Shown here one piece after another: positions 12,955 to 23,627 of a stretch of DNA of 64,000 nt. Position 1 is the first letter of the stretch, and every line of letters starts with the position of its first letter. This DNA is from Trema orientale. Taxonomy: Eukaryota; Streptophyta; Magnoliopsida; Rosales; Cannabaceae. Location of the stretch: NCBI GenBank assembly GCA_002914845.1, contig JXTC01000212.1:158718-222717 (forward strand), written 5' to 3'. A program made the position numbers and the translations under genes. Below the pieces are notes generated by a model. The model was not told the DNA's origin, searched no databases, and saw nothing but the letters and a program-made list of their open reading frames with translations.

Positions 12955-13200
12955 GAGGGCGCACCGTAAGATTAAACTCTAACACCCAAGGGCGCATCAC
13001 AGGACCCAAGGGGAATTTTGAGACCCGAGGACACGTTATAAGACGCGAGGTGAACTCTAAGACTTGAGGATGCGCCGTATGACCCGAGGGGAACTCTGAG
13101 ACCTATGGGCACACTATAGGGCCCGAGGGGAACTCTAAGACCCGATGACACATCGAAGGACCTGAGGGGAAATGCAAAACTCGAATAGTCGACGCACACC
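12955..13200 (+). repeat. Second minisatellite, about 41-bp units
   Basis: Roughly six imperfect units built around GACCCGAGGGGAACTCTGAG and GGGCGCACC, alternating CCGAGGG/CCCAAGG variants. The sequence vocabulary differs from the 11.0-11.9 kb array, but GC content and the GAGG motif are shared. No coding content. Confidence 0.7.
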
Positions 13201-13260
13201 CGATGGGAGTGATCTATATGCCCGCTTAACCACGTGGCCTAAGAAATTGCCTTCGCGGTA

Positions 13261-13867
13261 AGATCATCTCGGCCTCAGGATGCCCCTTGTTATACATAAG
13301 CTCCTCGAGGAATGGTCCAAATCCTCTATTTTCTAAGTAAGTGCCCCGAGCCTAGGGTGTGCTACGCCAGTATATATGTTAGTAGCTAAACTACTGAGGC
13401 CCCAATTGTCACATCGTTTTAAATGCACCACCCTCAGCCAAGATCAAGAGCTAGGATCACTGAACTCCTTCCTAAGACGATCTAACCCTCTAATGTGCAC
13501 TAAATTGCCTATTTAAGGCCATCAACTACTAAATTGAAGGTAAGTTGAAACTGAAGGTCGAAACTCTACCTTTCTCTCTCATCATTTATATTTCTCTCAT
13601 TAATAGCTCTCCACCTGAGACTTTCTCTCACTAAAACACCGATTGCTAACCTAAGCTTAGGAGACTATTTGGCATATACCACGCCAATGCAAAGCACCAC
13701 ACATTGTAATCTCAGGACCCCGAGGTCAGGAGAGAGGTAACTCCATGCTTTCGGGCTCGAACCTAGGCCCTAGAGAGAGAGTTTTGACCTAGTTTTTAGT
13801 AACGACTAGTGACTAATTTTGCTCTCACACTTCTCTATAGTGTCAAGATGATATTTCGCACTAATAA
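13261..13867 (+). repeat. Tat-type LTR, 3' portion (promoter, R and U5)
   Basis: Contains a TATA-like CTATTTAAG at 13509-13517, a CT-rich transcribed leader (TTTCTCTCTCATCATTTA and CTTTCTCTCACTAAAAC), and ends just before a primer-binding site. The end reads CGCACTAATAA, resembling the end of the better-defined LTR at 59043-59534. The left limit is arbitrary. A truncated or rearranged element, since the partner LTR is not seen. Confidence 0.55.
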
Positions 13868-13888
13868 TTTGGCACTAGAAGGGGGGCC
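13868..13888 (+). other. Primer-binding site of a Tat-type element
   Basis: TTTGGCACTAGAAGGGGGGCC follows the LTR end. The same arrangement, TGGTGCTAGAAGGAGGCC, lies at 59541-59558 after another LTR. This TGGxxCTAGAAGGxGG form is typical of plant Tat/Retand-like gypsy elements. Confidence 0.6.
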
Positions 13889-14046
13889 TTGTGTTGAGCT
13901 AACAACCGAGACCTGTTCATCAACCTTCCTTCCTCAAAGCCCACTCTTAAAATGTGTTTACTATAGCAGAAACATGACTGTAGCAACAGATGGAAGACGG
14001 TCAGGTGATGTCAAAGGGGCAGTGAAGGTAGGTAGAATTGGTTCCC

Positions 14047-15605
14047 TAATAAGTGTATTTTACACTTATCTTTGCTATCCTTTCGAGCTTAAGAATTGCT
14101 CATCTTTGAGTTCTTTTTACTTGTTTTGTTGTTTTTGATGCATATTTCAGGTGAGAAATCATTGACCGAAGAATGTTGTTTGTGGAGTTAAATTGGAGGT
14201 AAATCAAGGCTTATAGGTGACGAACTCGAACAGCAATGAGAGAAGACCGGTGATAGAGCGCTCAGAGTGAAGAGCATAAGTCAAATCAGCACCACAACAC
14301 ACAGGAAGAGTGGCACCGCAGCCCCAAAATTTGAGGCTGCAGCCATAAAAACATAGCGCCACAGCCCCAAAACCATAGGGCTGTAGCTCCAAAAATGGGA
14401 GGCCGTGGCCCCAAATCTATGGGGCTGCAGCCCCACTTGCTTAGGGCCGCGGCCCCAAAATCTGGGGTTACAGTGCCATTTCTGTGGCACCACAGTGCCA
14501 ATTTTGGCGTCGTAGCCTCAACACTGTGGTGCCACAGCACCACCATTAGGTGCTGGAGCGCCATAGTTCTACCAGCTTTCGTGCCGCATCGCCAAAAAGT
14601 TGTAGAAAATCCAGAACTGAGTCATGATAGCTCCCTTATTTAATTTTTCTTCACTCATCTGATGAAGGAGACGAAAACCCTAGTAGCTAAAGAGTTCTAG
14701 AGCTATTCCAAAGGAGAAAACAACACCAAGGAGAGGATTGAAGAAGGAGAAATCAAATTGGGAAGCTTCAAAAGAGTTTTTCTATCTCTTACTCTTATCT
14801 TTCTCTCTTTCATTTTCTGCAAATGACTATGTATCAGCCTTGTTGTATTTGTTTTTATTCATTTTGTATGAACATGAGCTAAACTTATTTTCTAGGAAGG
14901 TAATTAAACCTCAAATGTAATTCAACTATTTGGTTTTCCTCTATTATTTTGATATTTATCGTTGAGTTGATTGTTCTATCTTGAGCTTAATGCATCTATT
15001 TACTTCGCCACTAAATAGATTTGTATTGTGAATCCTATATGAACTTGGGAAGGGGAATTTAGGTTTAGACATGGATTGAATATCATAAGATCACTTAGTG
15101 TGGGATGAGTTTGCATAGGATATGAATATACCTATGTGACTTGTATAACTTTGCATGAGAATTACCAAACTTAATGAATCTAGTCAATTTATGTTAAGAG
15201 TAACATTAACTTGTCTAGATATTTTCACTTATGTCTTGGAAAGGAGTTTGTGAATTCATTAGGATTCTCGGTTGTCAACTCTAAATGGATTAATGTTTTA
15301 TGAGAAAAACTAGTAGTTGGAAGAGTTAGAGGGATGATTGTATCCCTAGGTTTTTTATTATTGCTTTTAGAACTATTCTTGGTTGCTTAATTTCAATTTC
15401 CATTCTTGCATTTTACTTTGTTATTTATTTTTTTCATTCTTGCCCAAAACCATCTATTATTGTTGTTTGGATAAATTAAAAACTAATTTCGATTAATAGT
15501 TACTAATTGTAAATCAAGTACTCTCCGTGGGATCGACACTCTTTTACTCTATATTACTTGTTACGACCCATATACTTGCGGTTGTGTGTTAGAAATAGCC
15601 CAACA
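14047..15605 (+). repeat. 5' LTR of the Athila-like element
   Basis: Matches 22227-23622 through most of its length, from AAGTGTATTTTACACTTAT to AGAAATAGCCCAACA. It is longer than the 3' LTR mainly because its internal GC-rich minisatellite (14285-14600) holds more units. A CT-rich leader lies near 14770-14820. The first base pair pattern differs from the canonical TG start, but the 3' partner begins TGAAAAGTG and the TSD fixes the limit. Confidence 0.85.
14285..14600 (+). repeat. GC-rich minisatellite inside the Athila LTR
   Basis: Tandem variants of a roughly 20-28 bp unit around CCACAGCCCCAAAA, GGGCTGCAG and GGCACCACAGTGCC. Units include near-palindromes such as GGCAC...GTGCC, capable of hairpins. 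Counterparts lie at 22465-22620 (shorter, 3' LTR), 18545-18729 (solo LTR, running into an N-gap), 20000-20440 (element interior) and 34515-34690. Long open frames across it on both strands are by-products of the repeat. Confidence 0.8.
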
Positions 15606-15610
15606 AATTT

Positions 15611-15626
15611 TTGACGCCGTTGTCAT
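15611..15626 (+). other. Primer-binding site (tRNA-Asp type)
   Basis: TTGACGCCGTTGTCAT starts six bases after the LTR end. It is close to TGGCGCCGTTGCCGGGGA, the tRNA-Asp-complementary primer site usual for Athila and related elements. Confidence 0.7.
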
Positions 15627-15729
15627 GAAGTACGGTGATGTATAACTTGTTAATACTAATATCTATTAGTTTTGATTTAATTCAAACTTTTTATTTTCAT
15701 TATGGATCTCAGGTATTTTATTTTGCTAT

Positions 15730-17105
15730 ATGAGACGCATAAGAAGTGCGAAATTTATACTATTTGATCTTAAGATTGAGCGTACTTTGAGGGGAATTCG
15801 AGGACAGAGGAATCAAAGAGTTAACCCTGAAGTAGCTATAGGAGACCAAGACAGTGCTAGACCTTTGAGGGACTTTGCAGTTCCAGTCATTGATGGGTTT
15901 GGCCCTAGCTTTCGAGGGCCGGCTATCAATGCTAGCAACTTTGAGTTGAAGCTGGCAATCATTTAGATGGTGCAAGCCATGTGTTAATTCAGTGGTTTGC
16001 CTAGTGATGATCCTAACCAATATATCATGAACTTTCTGGAGATATGTGACACTTTCAAGCACAATGGTGTTAGTGAGGATGCCATTCGCTTGAGGTTGTT
16101 CCCATTCTCCTTGAGGGATAAGGCTAAGGATTGGTTGAATGCCTTACCCTCAGGATCAATCATTACTTGGGATGATTAGCTCAAAATTTTCTTACCAAGT
16201 TCTTTCCTCCAACCAAGACCACTAAGTTGAGGAACGACATCACCTCCTTTATGCAATTTGATAATAAATCCTTGTACAACGCTTGGGAGCACTATAAGGA
16301 GATGATAAGGAAGTGTATACACCATGGGATACTGAAGTGGCTTCTTGTTCAAACATTCTATAATAGGTTGATAGGTCATTTGAGGAGTATCATAGATGCA
16401 GTAGCCAGTGGTACGTTGATGGGTAAATCAACAGATGATGCTTATGATTTATTGGAGGAAATGGCAACAAACAACTACCAATGGCCCGCCGAGCATGTCA
16501 ACCCAAGGAGAGCCGCTAGTATCAATGAGCTTGAAGTTATTTCATCATTGGCAGCTCAAGCTAATATGTTGACCAAGAACCTAGAGTCGATGACCAAGAA
16601 GCTTGATTCTATGGCAGTCTATGAAGTGCCTGGAAGCCAAAGCCCAGCTGGAGCTTGTGAGCAATGTGGTGACAACCACTTGAGCTCTTATTGCTATTTG
16701 AGTATGGAGTCGGCTCACTTTATGGGGAACTACAACCAGCAGCAACGCAACAATCACTACTCCAACTCTTACAATTTGGGATGGAGAAACTATCAAAATT
16801 TCTTTTGGAGTAACCAGCATCAATAAGGGCAGAATCCAAACGCAAGATCAATGCAACAACATGGATTTCACAATCAAGAGCAAGCATCACAAGAGAAGAA
16901 GCCATCTATGGAGGAGATACTCATGCAATACATGGGAAAGAATGAAGCCACCCTTCAAAATCAAGCGGCCACCATGAGAACCTTGGAGACACAGCTGGGC
17001 CAATTGGCTAACACTATGATCAACCGGCCTCAAGGAGCGCTACCAAGCAATACTGAAGTGAATCCAAAAACGAGGGCAATGAGCATTGTAATGCTATCAC
17101 ATTGA
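15730..17105 (+). pseudogene. gag of the Athila-like element
   Basis: Translation shows the N-terminal segment with RDFAVPVIDGF and ASNFELK, then the capsid-like core ([20 protein letters not shown], then [19 protein letters not shown]), then LRNDITSFMQF, LVQTFYNRL and DLLEEMATNNYQWP. These are hallmark strings of the plant Athila-type retrotransposon gag. A Gln-rich, coiled C-terminal part (TLETQLGQLANTM) follows. The copy is broken and cannot give one full gag. Confidence 0.8.
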
Positions 17106-17555
17106 GAAGTGGAAGGAGTTATTGAAGACTGTTAAGAAGCCCACTTCCTCTTCTAAGCCAACGGTTGAAGAAGTTGTTGAGGAAGAGCAAGCCAAAGAGA
17201 ATGATGGAGAGAAGCCAAGTGAAGATGTGAGCACTGGGAGTCCCTCAACATCACTATCAAAGCCATGTCCTTACAATCCACCACTACCATTCCCTTAACG
17301 CTTTCAAAAGAAGAAGCTTGACCAACAATTCTCCAAGTTCTTAGAAGTGTTCAAGCAACTACACATCAACATTCACTTTGCTGAGGCACTTGAGCAAATA
17401 CGGAGCTATGTAAAGTTCATGAAGGAGATTCTTTCCAAGAAAAATAAATTAGGGGAATATGAGACTGTCGCTCTCATGGAGGAGTGTAGTACCATTCTTC
17501 AAAACAAGCTCCCTCCTAAGCTCGAGGATCTAGGAAGCTTCAACATCCCATGCAC

Positions 17556-18939
17556 TATTGGGCTATTTCTAACACACAACCGCAAGTATACGGGACAGAA
17601 CAAGTAATATAGAAGTAAGAAAGTGTCAATCCCACAAGGAGTACTTGATTTACAAATACTAAGTACTAATCAAAACTAGCTTCTAATTTATCCAAACAAC
17701 AATAATTGATGGTTTTGAGCAAGAATTAAAAAATAAATTACAATGTAAAAGGCAAGAAAGGAAATAAAAATTAAGCAACTAAAGGTTGTTCTCAAAGCAA
17801 TAATAAGGGAGTTAGGCATGCAATCTACACTCTAACTCCTCCAACTATTAGTTTTCCTCATAATACAATTATTCATTTAGAATTGACAACCAAGAATTCT
17901 AATGTATTCACAAACTCTTTTCCAAGACATCAGTGAAAATATCTAGACAAGTTAATGTTACTCCTAACATAAATTGACTAGATTCATTAAGTTGGTAATT
18001 CTCACACAAGGTTGCATAAGTCACATAGGTATATTCCTATCCTATGCAAACTCATCCCACACTAGGTGATCTTATGTTGTTCTATTTATGTCCAAACCTA
18101 TATTCCCCTTCACAAGTTCATATAGATTTCATAACACAGCTCTATTTATTGGCCAAATAAATAGATGCATTAAGCTCAAGATAGAACAACCAACTCAATA
18201 ATGGAAATCAAGAACAATAGAGGAAAACAAAGTAGTTGGATTATATTAGAGGTTCAATTTCCTCCCTAGAAATGAAGTTTAGCTCATGTTCATACAAAAA
18301 AAGACACAACATATATAACAAAATAGATATATATATTCATGAGTAGGAAATAGAAGACGAAAAACAAGTAGGGATAAGAAAAACCTTTTTGAAGCTTCCC
18401 AATCTGATTTTTCCTTCTTGAATCCTCTCCTTGTTGTTGTTTTCTCCCTTAGAATGGCTTAGGAACCGTTTGGCTACTAGGGTTTTCATCCCCTTTCCCT
18501 CCTCTCCAGGTGAGTGTAAGAGGGTTTAAATACAAGAAGCCAACCGGCCACGATCCAGGAATTCTGCAACATGTCTGTGCTTTGTGGCATTGAGGCACCA
18601 AATTTGGGGCCATGGTGCCAAGACGGTTAAGCGGGTGGCGCTGCAGTGCCTGACTGTTGTGCTGCGGCACCACAATACCTAGGAGACAGCATTGCGGCGC
18701 CATGAAACGGCACCACAATGTAGCACTGCNNNNNNNNNNNNNNNNNNNNNNNNNNNNNNNNNNNNNNNNNNNNNNNNNNNNNTTAGCCTCGGTTTCACTT
18801 GAAAAGTTAGTATTCTCCTCTCAATGACTTCTTATCTGAAATATGCATTAAAAATAACAAAATACGTAAAAAGAGCTCAAAGACGAGCAATTCTTAAGCT
18901 CGAAAGGATAATAAAGATAAGTGTAAAATACACTTAACA
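17556..18939 (-). mobile_element. Solo Athila-like LTR nested in the same-family element
   Basis: The reverse complement matches the element's own LTRs from the GTGTATTTTACACTTA start (right end) to the AGAAATAGCCCA end (left end). It is flanked by TGCAC at 17551-17555 and 18940-18944. The flanking protease sequence is colinear across it (ends at IPCTIG, resumes at GDRFFGKAL). A GC-rich minisatellite near 18545-18729 runs into a 53-base N-gap. It must postdate the host element's insertion. Confidence 0.87.
18730..18782. other. Assembly gap (53 N)
   Basis: Run of N within the GC-rich minisatellite of the solo LTR; the repeat probably caused the assembly break, so true length here is unknown. 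Confidence 0.99.
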
Positions 18940-18944
18940 TGCAC

Positions 18945-19818
18945 TATTGGTGATCGTTTCTTTGGTAAGGCTTTATGTGATTTGGGAGCTAATGTTAATT
19001 TAATGCCATTCTCTGTTTTTTTAAAACTTGCTTTGGGTGAAGCAAGACCAACTACAGCAATGCTTCAATTTGCGGATAGGTCTATCAAGTATCCAAGGGG
19101 AATCATTGAGAATTTGCTTGTGAAAGTGGATAAGTTGTTTTTCTCAGTTGATTTCATTGTTCTTAATATGGAGAAAGATGAAATTCTTCCAATTATCCTT
19201 GGAAGACCGTTCTTAGCAACCGGGAGGATGGTCATTGATGTGTAGAAAGGAAAACCCACTATGAGGGTGGAGGACCAAGTAATATCCTTCAATATGTTCA
19301 AAGAGGTGGACTCTCCTAGCGACGTTAATGACTGTTATCGAGTGGACTTAGTGAAGAAGAGCATTGAAGATAATTCATTGAAGGATGCTCCATTGATAAG
19401 TCATAAGGCTTCTTTCATTCATCCCAATGATATAGAGGCAAAGAAGCCTCAACGGAGCACCAATGTGGTGGAAGCCCTACAATCTTCTTCTATCTCCAAC
19501 CCACCAATTGAAGTCATAGAGCCTTCATTATCCTCCTTCAGCCACCACAAACCATACAAGAAGGAGGCAAGAAAGAGAAGAACAAATAAGATGAAGCATG
19601 GTGATCATCACTTTGAGCCGGGACCAAGGGGTGTGTTTGGTTCATCTCGCTTGAAACTCTTCCCAGGCAAGCTTAAGTCTAGTTGGTCAGAACTATTCAA
19701 AGAGACTAACGTGTCTTCATGTGGTGCAATTAAGGTGGGCAATGAGAGCCCAACTAGCAGAATCAAGGTGAATGTTCACCAAGCTGAATCATCCAATTCC
19801 TTGACCAATCCTCAATGA
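18945..19818 (+). pseudogene. Athila-type aspartic protease and linker
   Basis: The first ~300 bases read as an aspartic protease: ALCDLGANVNLMPFSVF (catalytic D-x-G motif) at about 18970-19020, a central strand block, then ILPIILGRPFLATG near 19190-19220. The following ~550 bases encode a Ser/Lys-rich linker with FEPGPRGVFGSSRLKLFPGK, which in intact Athila relatives lies elsewhere relative to pol. No RT follows; the sequence passes into non-coding minisatellite. Broken. Confidence 0.72.
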
Positions 19819-19999
19819 AGAGTGGCTATGTCAAGCTAAGGACGTTAAACAAGTGCTACCGGAGAGGCAACCCAAGGTTGGGATGTTAATAAAGAGGGAA
19901 GCATGTTTTGAAGTTCTTGTGTTGTGATTGTATTGAAGACAAAGTGATGAAGATGTTGGTGAAGGGGCTTAACTGCAGAAAACTTGAAGAGTTGCTGTC

Positions 20000-20440
20000 A
20001 TTTTGGCACCCCAAGAGCTCAATTTGGCACTCTAGTGCTACTCTGGGGTGCCACAAACAGAAACTTGGCACTCCATCGCCATAAAAAGATGCCCCGGTGC
20101 CAAATGTCGTGAAATCCCCAAGTGTTGGTACCCCAGCGCCATAAAACGGTGCCCTGGCACCAAAATTCGCGAATTATCCAGGTGTTGGCACCCTAGGAGC
20201 TGAAAATGGCGCCCCGGTACCATTCTGGGGCACCAAAATCAAAAACTTGGGGCCCCAGCACCAAATATTGGCGCCCCAGTGCACCGGCCCCGAAAAAAAA
20301 ATAAAATAAAATAATTGAAAATTGTTTTTCCAGGCAGTGGCCCTCCGGTGCCACTTTTTAGCGCCGCGGCGCCACCGGCCCGAAAAAAAAAATGTCTACC
20401 CTTGTATGGCACTGTCGTTGGCACCACCGTCAGCTAAACG
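20000..20440 (+). repeat. GC-rich minisatellite in the element interior
   Basis: Imperfect tandem units of about 50-60 bp with GGCACCCCAGCGCCATAAAA and TGCCCCGGTGCCAAA cores; it ends with two poly-A-interrupted units (GGCCCGAAAAAAAAA type). It shares the GGCACC/GGTGCC vocabulary of the LTR minisatellite, but unit length and context differ. Confidence 0.72.
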
Positions 20441-20710
20441 TAACTAACTAGGCGGCCACCGCACCTTGGAGGTCGACTGAGCAGTCTTCGATCAGGTAAA
20501 TGCTTATTCCTCCTTGTTATTTCATATTTAGTGTATTAGGGACAATGCACAGTTTAAGTTTAGGGGAAGTTTCTAGCACTTATCTACTTTGTTTTCGAGA
20601 GCATTTTAGTTAGTTAAACTTTTAAACTGTCTTCCTTTGTTTTATTTTACTTTATTCTATGTCTTTCTTTCTTTCTTAGTAAGTGTTTAGTTCTTGTTTA
20701 GTTGTTTGAT

Positions 20711-20849
20711 TATATGTTAAGTAACTCTTTGGAAACACTTAGTATCATGACTGTTTGGAGCTTTTGACAAAGGTTAACTGTCGATGATATGATTGAGAGT
20801 ATATGTTAAATAACTCTTTGGAAACACTTAGTATCATGACTGTTTGTGT
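20711..20849 (+). repeat. Tandem duplication, 89-bp period
   Basis: A block of about 50 bp beginning TATATGTTAAGTAACTCTTT at 20711 is repeated with few changes at 20800. Lies in the non-coding 3' part of the Athila-like element. Confidence 0.75.
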
Positions 20850-21454
20850 ACTTAAATCTTTTGTAGTTTTGCTTTGTGAACAACTCTTGAACACATTTTG
20901 TACGTTGTTATGAGCATTTAACCTTGAATCTCTTAGAGTAGTTTTATGCATGTGACTTAGAAAAATATTTAGTCTCATATCATCTTAGACCCTGTTTAAT
21001 TGTCAATCGAGGCAAAATCCTAGGTAGCATGAAAATTGAAGAAATGATGTAGGCCATTTTAGACCGATTGAGCTTTTTAAGCCTACCCGTAAAAGTAATA
21101 TCCTTAGTCACCCTCGTTGAGCTAAATTCCTTAGTTTTTTCATTTTTGAGCCCTAGAAACTCTTGACCGATAAAGACATTCCTAAACTATCTCCCTTCAC
21201 ACTATAGATGCATGAAAATAAATTTGGAACTTATGGCGAAGTGCAAGCGGTTTATGGAGAACAAGAAGGAGAACTCTTTTGAGGAAAGAAGTTCAACTAC
21301 CTTAAATTGGTAGTTGATTGAAAAAAAAATGAAAATGGGTGAAAACCTAAATTTAGGAGAAATTGTTGTGGTATGCTTGAGAGAATCATATTTATTGAGC
21401 AAAAAGGGTATCTATGGTGTAAATTAGCCTAAATGATACCATTCTGAGCCTTGC

Positions 21455-21810
21455 ATTACAAGCCGACGTCCATTATAATTACTATTATTTCGAACAAAGA
21501 GCATTTCAACATTTCGAGCATTACGTCCAAATTATAGTTACTATAATAATTTCAGCATTTCGAGCAAAGAGCCGACGTCCATTATAATTACTATTATTGT
21601 TTGTTTGCTGGCTACAAGAAAGCCTTTAGATGGGGGAATCTCTTTCTCTATTAATGAGCCTTATTTGCTGGCTACAAGGAAGCCTTCAGCATTTCGAGCA
21701 AAGAGCCGACTTCCATTATAATTACTATTATTGTTTGTTTGCTGGCTACAAGAAAGCCTTTAGATGGGGGAATCTTTCTCCATCCATATCCAAGCCTTGC
21801 ATTACAGGCC
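21455..21810 (+). repeat. Tandem repeat, 134-bp period, in the Athila-like element
   Basis: A unit starting TTCAGCATTTCGAGCAAAG at 21551 recurs at 21685 and runs through TTGCTGGCTACAAGAAAGC and TTTAGATGGGGGAATCT. A shorter diverged copy lies at 21455-21545. Non-coding. Confidence 0.75.
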
Positions 21811-22210
21811 GATTAAAGACATATTAATCTTCGATTTAGTATTATTCTACATTAGCGGAGATTGACATGAAAAGTGGGTTTATGAGATGACTTATTCACT
21901 TTTATTGAGACAACTCTAAATATATCCTCAGTCAGTATAAAGCGATCTGAGTATGAAGGGTTAAATGTATGCAACTATTACACACACACACTAAGAGTTG
22001 ACAACAAAGCCAAGCTACTAGCAAATTTTAAATTCTAAACTATTGTGATGCTTTAAGTTTCCTTTGAGTTATATAACTTTTAGAGAGTATTGAGACAACG
22101 CTAATCTCAGTCAAAAGCTTGGTTTGTCTGTCTTAAGTTTGCTTTTCTGTTGTCTTAATTAATTCTTTCTTGTTCATTTTTTTGTTTTAGCTCGAGGATG
22201 AGATTTAGCT

Positions 22211-22226
22211 TAAGTTTGGGAGAATT
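22211..22226 (+). other. Polypurine tract region of the Athila-like element
   Basis: TAAGTTTGGGAGAATT immediately precedes the 3' LTR start TGAAAAGTG. The purine-rich core TTTGGGAGAA is the expected plus-strand primer. Confidence 0.55.
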
Positions 22227-23622
22227 TGAAAAGTGTATTTTACACTTATGTTTACTATCCTTTCGAGCTTAAGAATTACTCGTCTTTGAGTTCTCTTTAC
22301 TTGTTTTGTTGTTTTTGATGCATGTTTCAGGTGAGATATCATTGAGCGAAGAATGTTATTTGTCAGAGTTAAATTAGCGGTAAATCAAGGCATATAGGTG
22401 ACAAACTCGAACAGCAACGAGAGAAGACCGGTGATAGAGTGTTCAGAGTGAAGAGCATAAGTCAAATCGTCACCACAACACACAAGAGGAGTGGCACTGC
22501 AGCCCTAAAACCACGGGGCTGCAGCACCAAAAGTGTGAGACCGTGGCGCCACAGCCTTAACACCGTGGCACTGTAGCGCCATGGTTCTGCCAGCTTTCGC
22601 GCCGCAACGCCAAAAAGTTGTAGAAAACCCAGAATTGAGTCGTGACAACTCCTCTATTTAATTCTTCTTCACTCATCTAATGACGGGGGTGAAAACCCTA
22701 GTGGCCAAAGGGTTCTAGAGCTATTCCCAAGGAGAAAACAACACCAAGGAGAGGATTGAAGAAGGAGAAATCAGATTGGGAAGCTTCAAAAGAGTTTTTC
22801 TATCTCTTACTCTTGTCTTTCTCTCTTTCATTTTCTGCATGAATATGTATCAACCCTGTTGTATTTGTTTTGATTTATTTTGTATGAACATAAGCTAAAC
22901 TTATTTTCTAGAGAGGCAATTGAACCTCTAATATAATCTAACTATTTGATTTTTCTCAATTGTTCTTGATATCTATTGTTGAGTTGCTTGTTCTATCTTG
23001 AGCCTAATGCATCTATTTACTTGGCCACTAAATGGATTTGTGTTGTGAAACCTATACGAACTTGGGAAGGAGAATTTAGGTTTGGACATAGATAGAATAT
23101 CATAAGATCGCCTAGTGTGGAGTAGGTATGCGTAGGATAGGAATATACCTATGTGACTTGTGTAACTTTGTATGAGAATTACAATATTTAATGAATCTAG
23201 TCAATTTATGTTAGGAGTAGTATTAACTTGTCTAGAGATTTTCACTTATGTCTTGGAAAGGAGTTTGTGAATGCATTAGGATTCTCGGTTGTCAACTCTA
23301 AATGGATAAATATTTTATGAGGAAAATTAGTAGTTGGAGGACTTAGAGAGTAGATTGCATCTCTAAGTTCCTTATTATTGCTTTTAGAAATATTCTTGGT
23401 TGCTTAATTTTAATTTCCATTCTTGCATTTTACTTTGTTATTTATTTTTTTCATTCTTGCCCAAAACCATTTATTATTGTTGTTTGGATATTTTAGAAGC
23501 TAATTTCGGTTAGTAGTTACCAATTGTAAATCAAGTACTCTACGTGGGATCGACACTCTCTTACTCTATATTACTTGTTGCGACCCGTATACTTGTGGTT
23601 GTGTATTAGAAATAGCCCAACA
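22227..23622 (+). repeat. 3' LTR of the Athila-like element
   Basis: Begins TGAAAAGTGTATTTT, ends AGAAATAGCCCAACA, and is followed by the TSD TTCCC (23623-23627). Internal GC-rich minisatellite (22465-22620) is shorter than in the 5' copy. Confidence 0.87.
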
Positions 23623-23627
23623 TTCCC

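Larger units (their letters stand above)
14047..23622 (+). mobile_element. Athila-like Ty3/gypsy element, both LTRs and TSD present; gag-protease only
   Basis: Two direct LTRs (14047-15605 and 22227-23622) bound the element, and the 5-mer TTCCC flanks it at 14042-14046 and 23623-23627. A TTGACGCCGTTGTC primer site follows the 5' LTR and a purine-rich tract precedes the 3' LTR. Parts recognised are gag (about 15730-17105 and beyond) and protease (about 18950-19250). No reverse transcriptase, RNase H or integrase motif is seen, so it is probably a non-autonomous, gag-bearing derivative. A solo LTR of its own family is inserted at 17556-18939. Comparing the first ~130 LTR bases by eye gives about nine differences, suggesting an age of a few million years. 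Its genes are broken. Confidence 0.85.

Noticed and set aside
14281-14643. Overlapping open frames on both strands (70-92 aa)
   Set aside because: They arise from a GC-rich minisatellite whose unit happens to lack stops; composition is repetitive and no domain fits.
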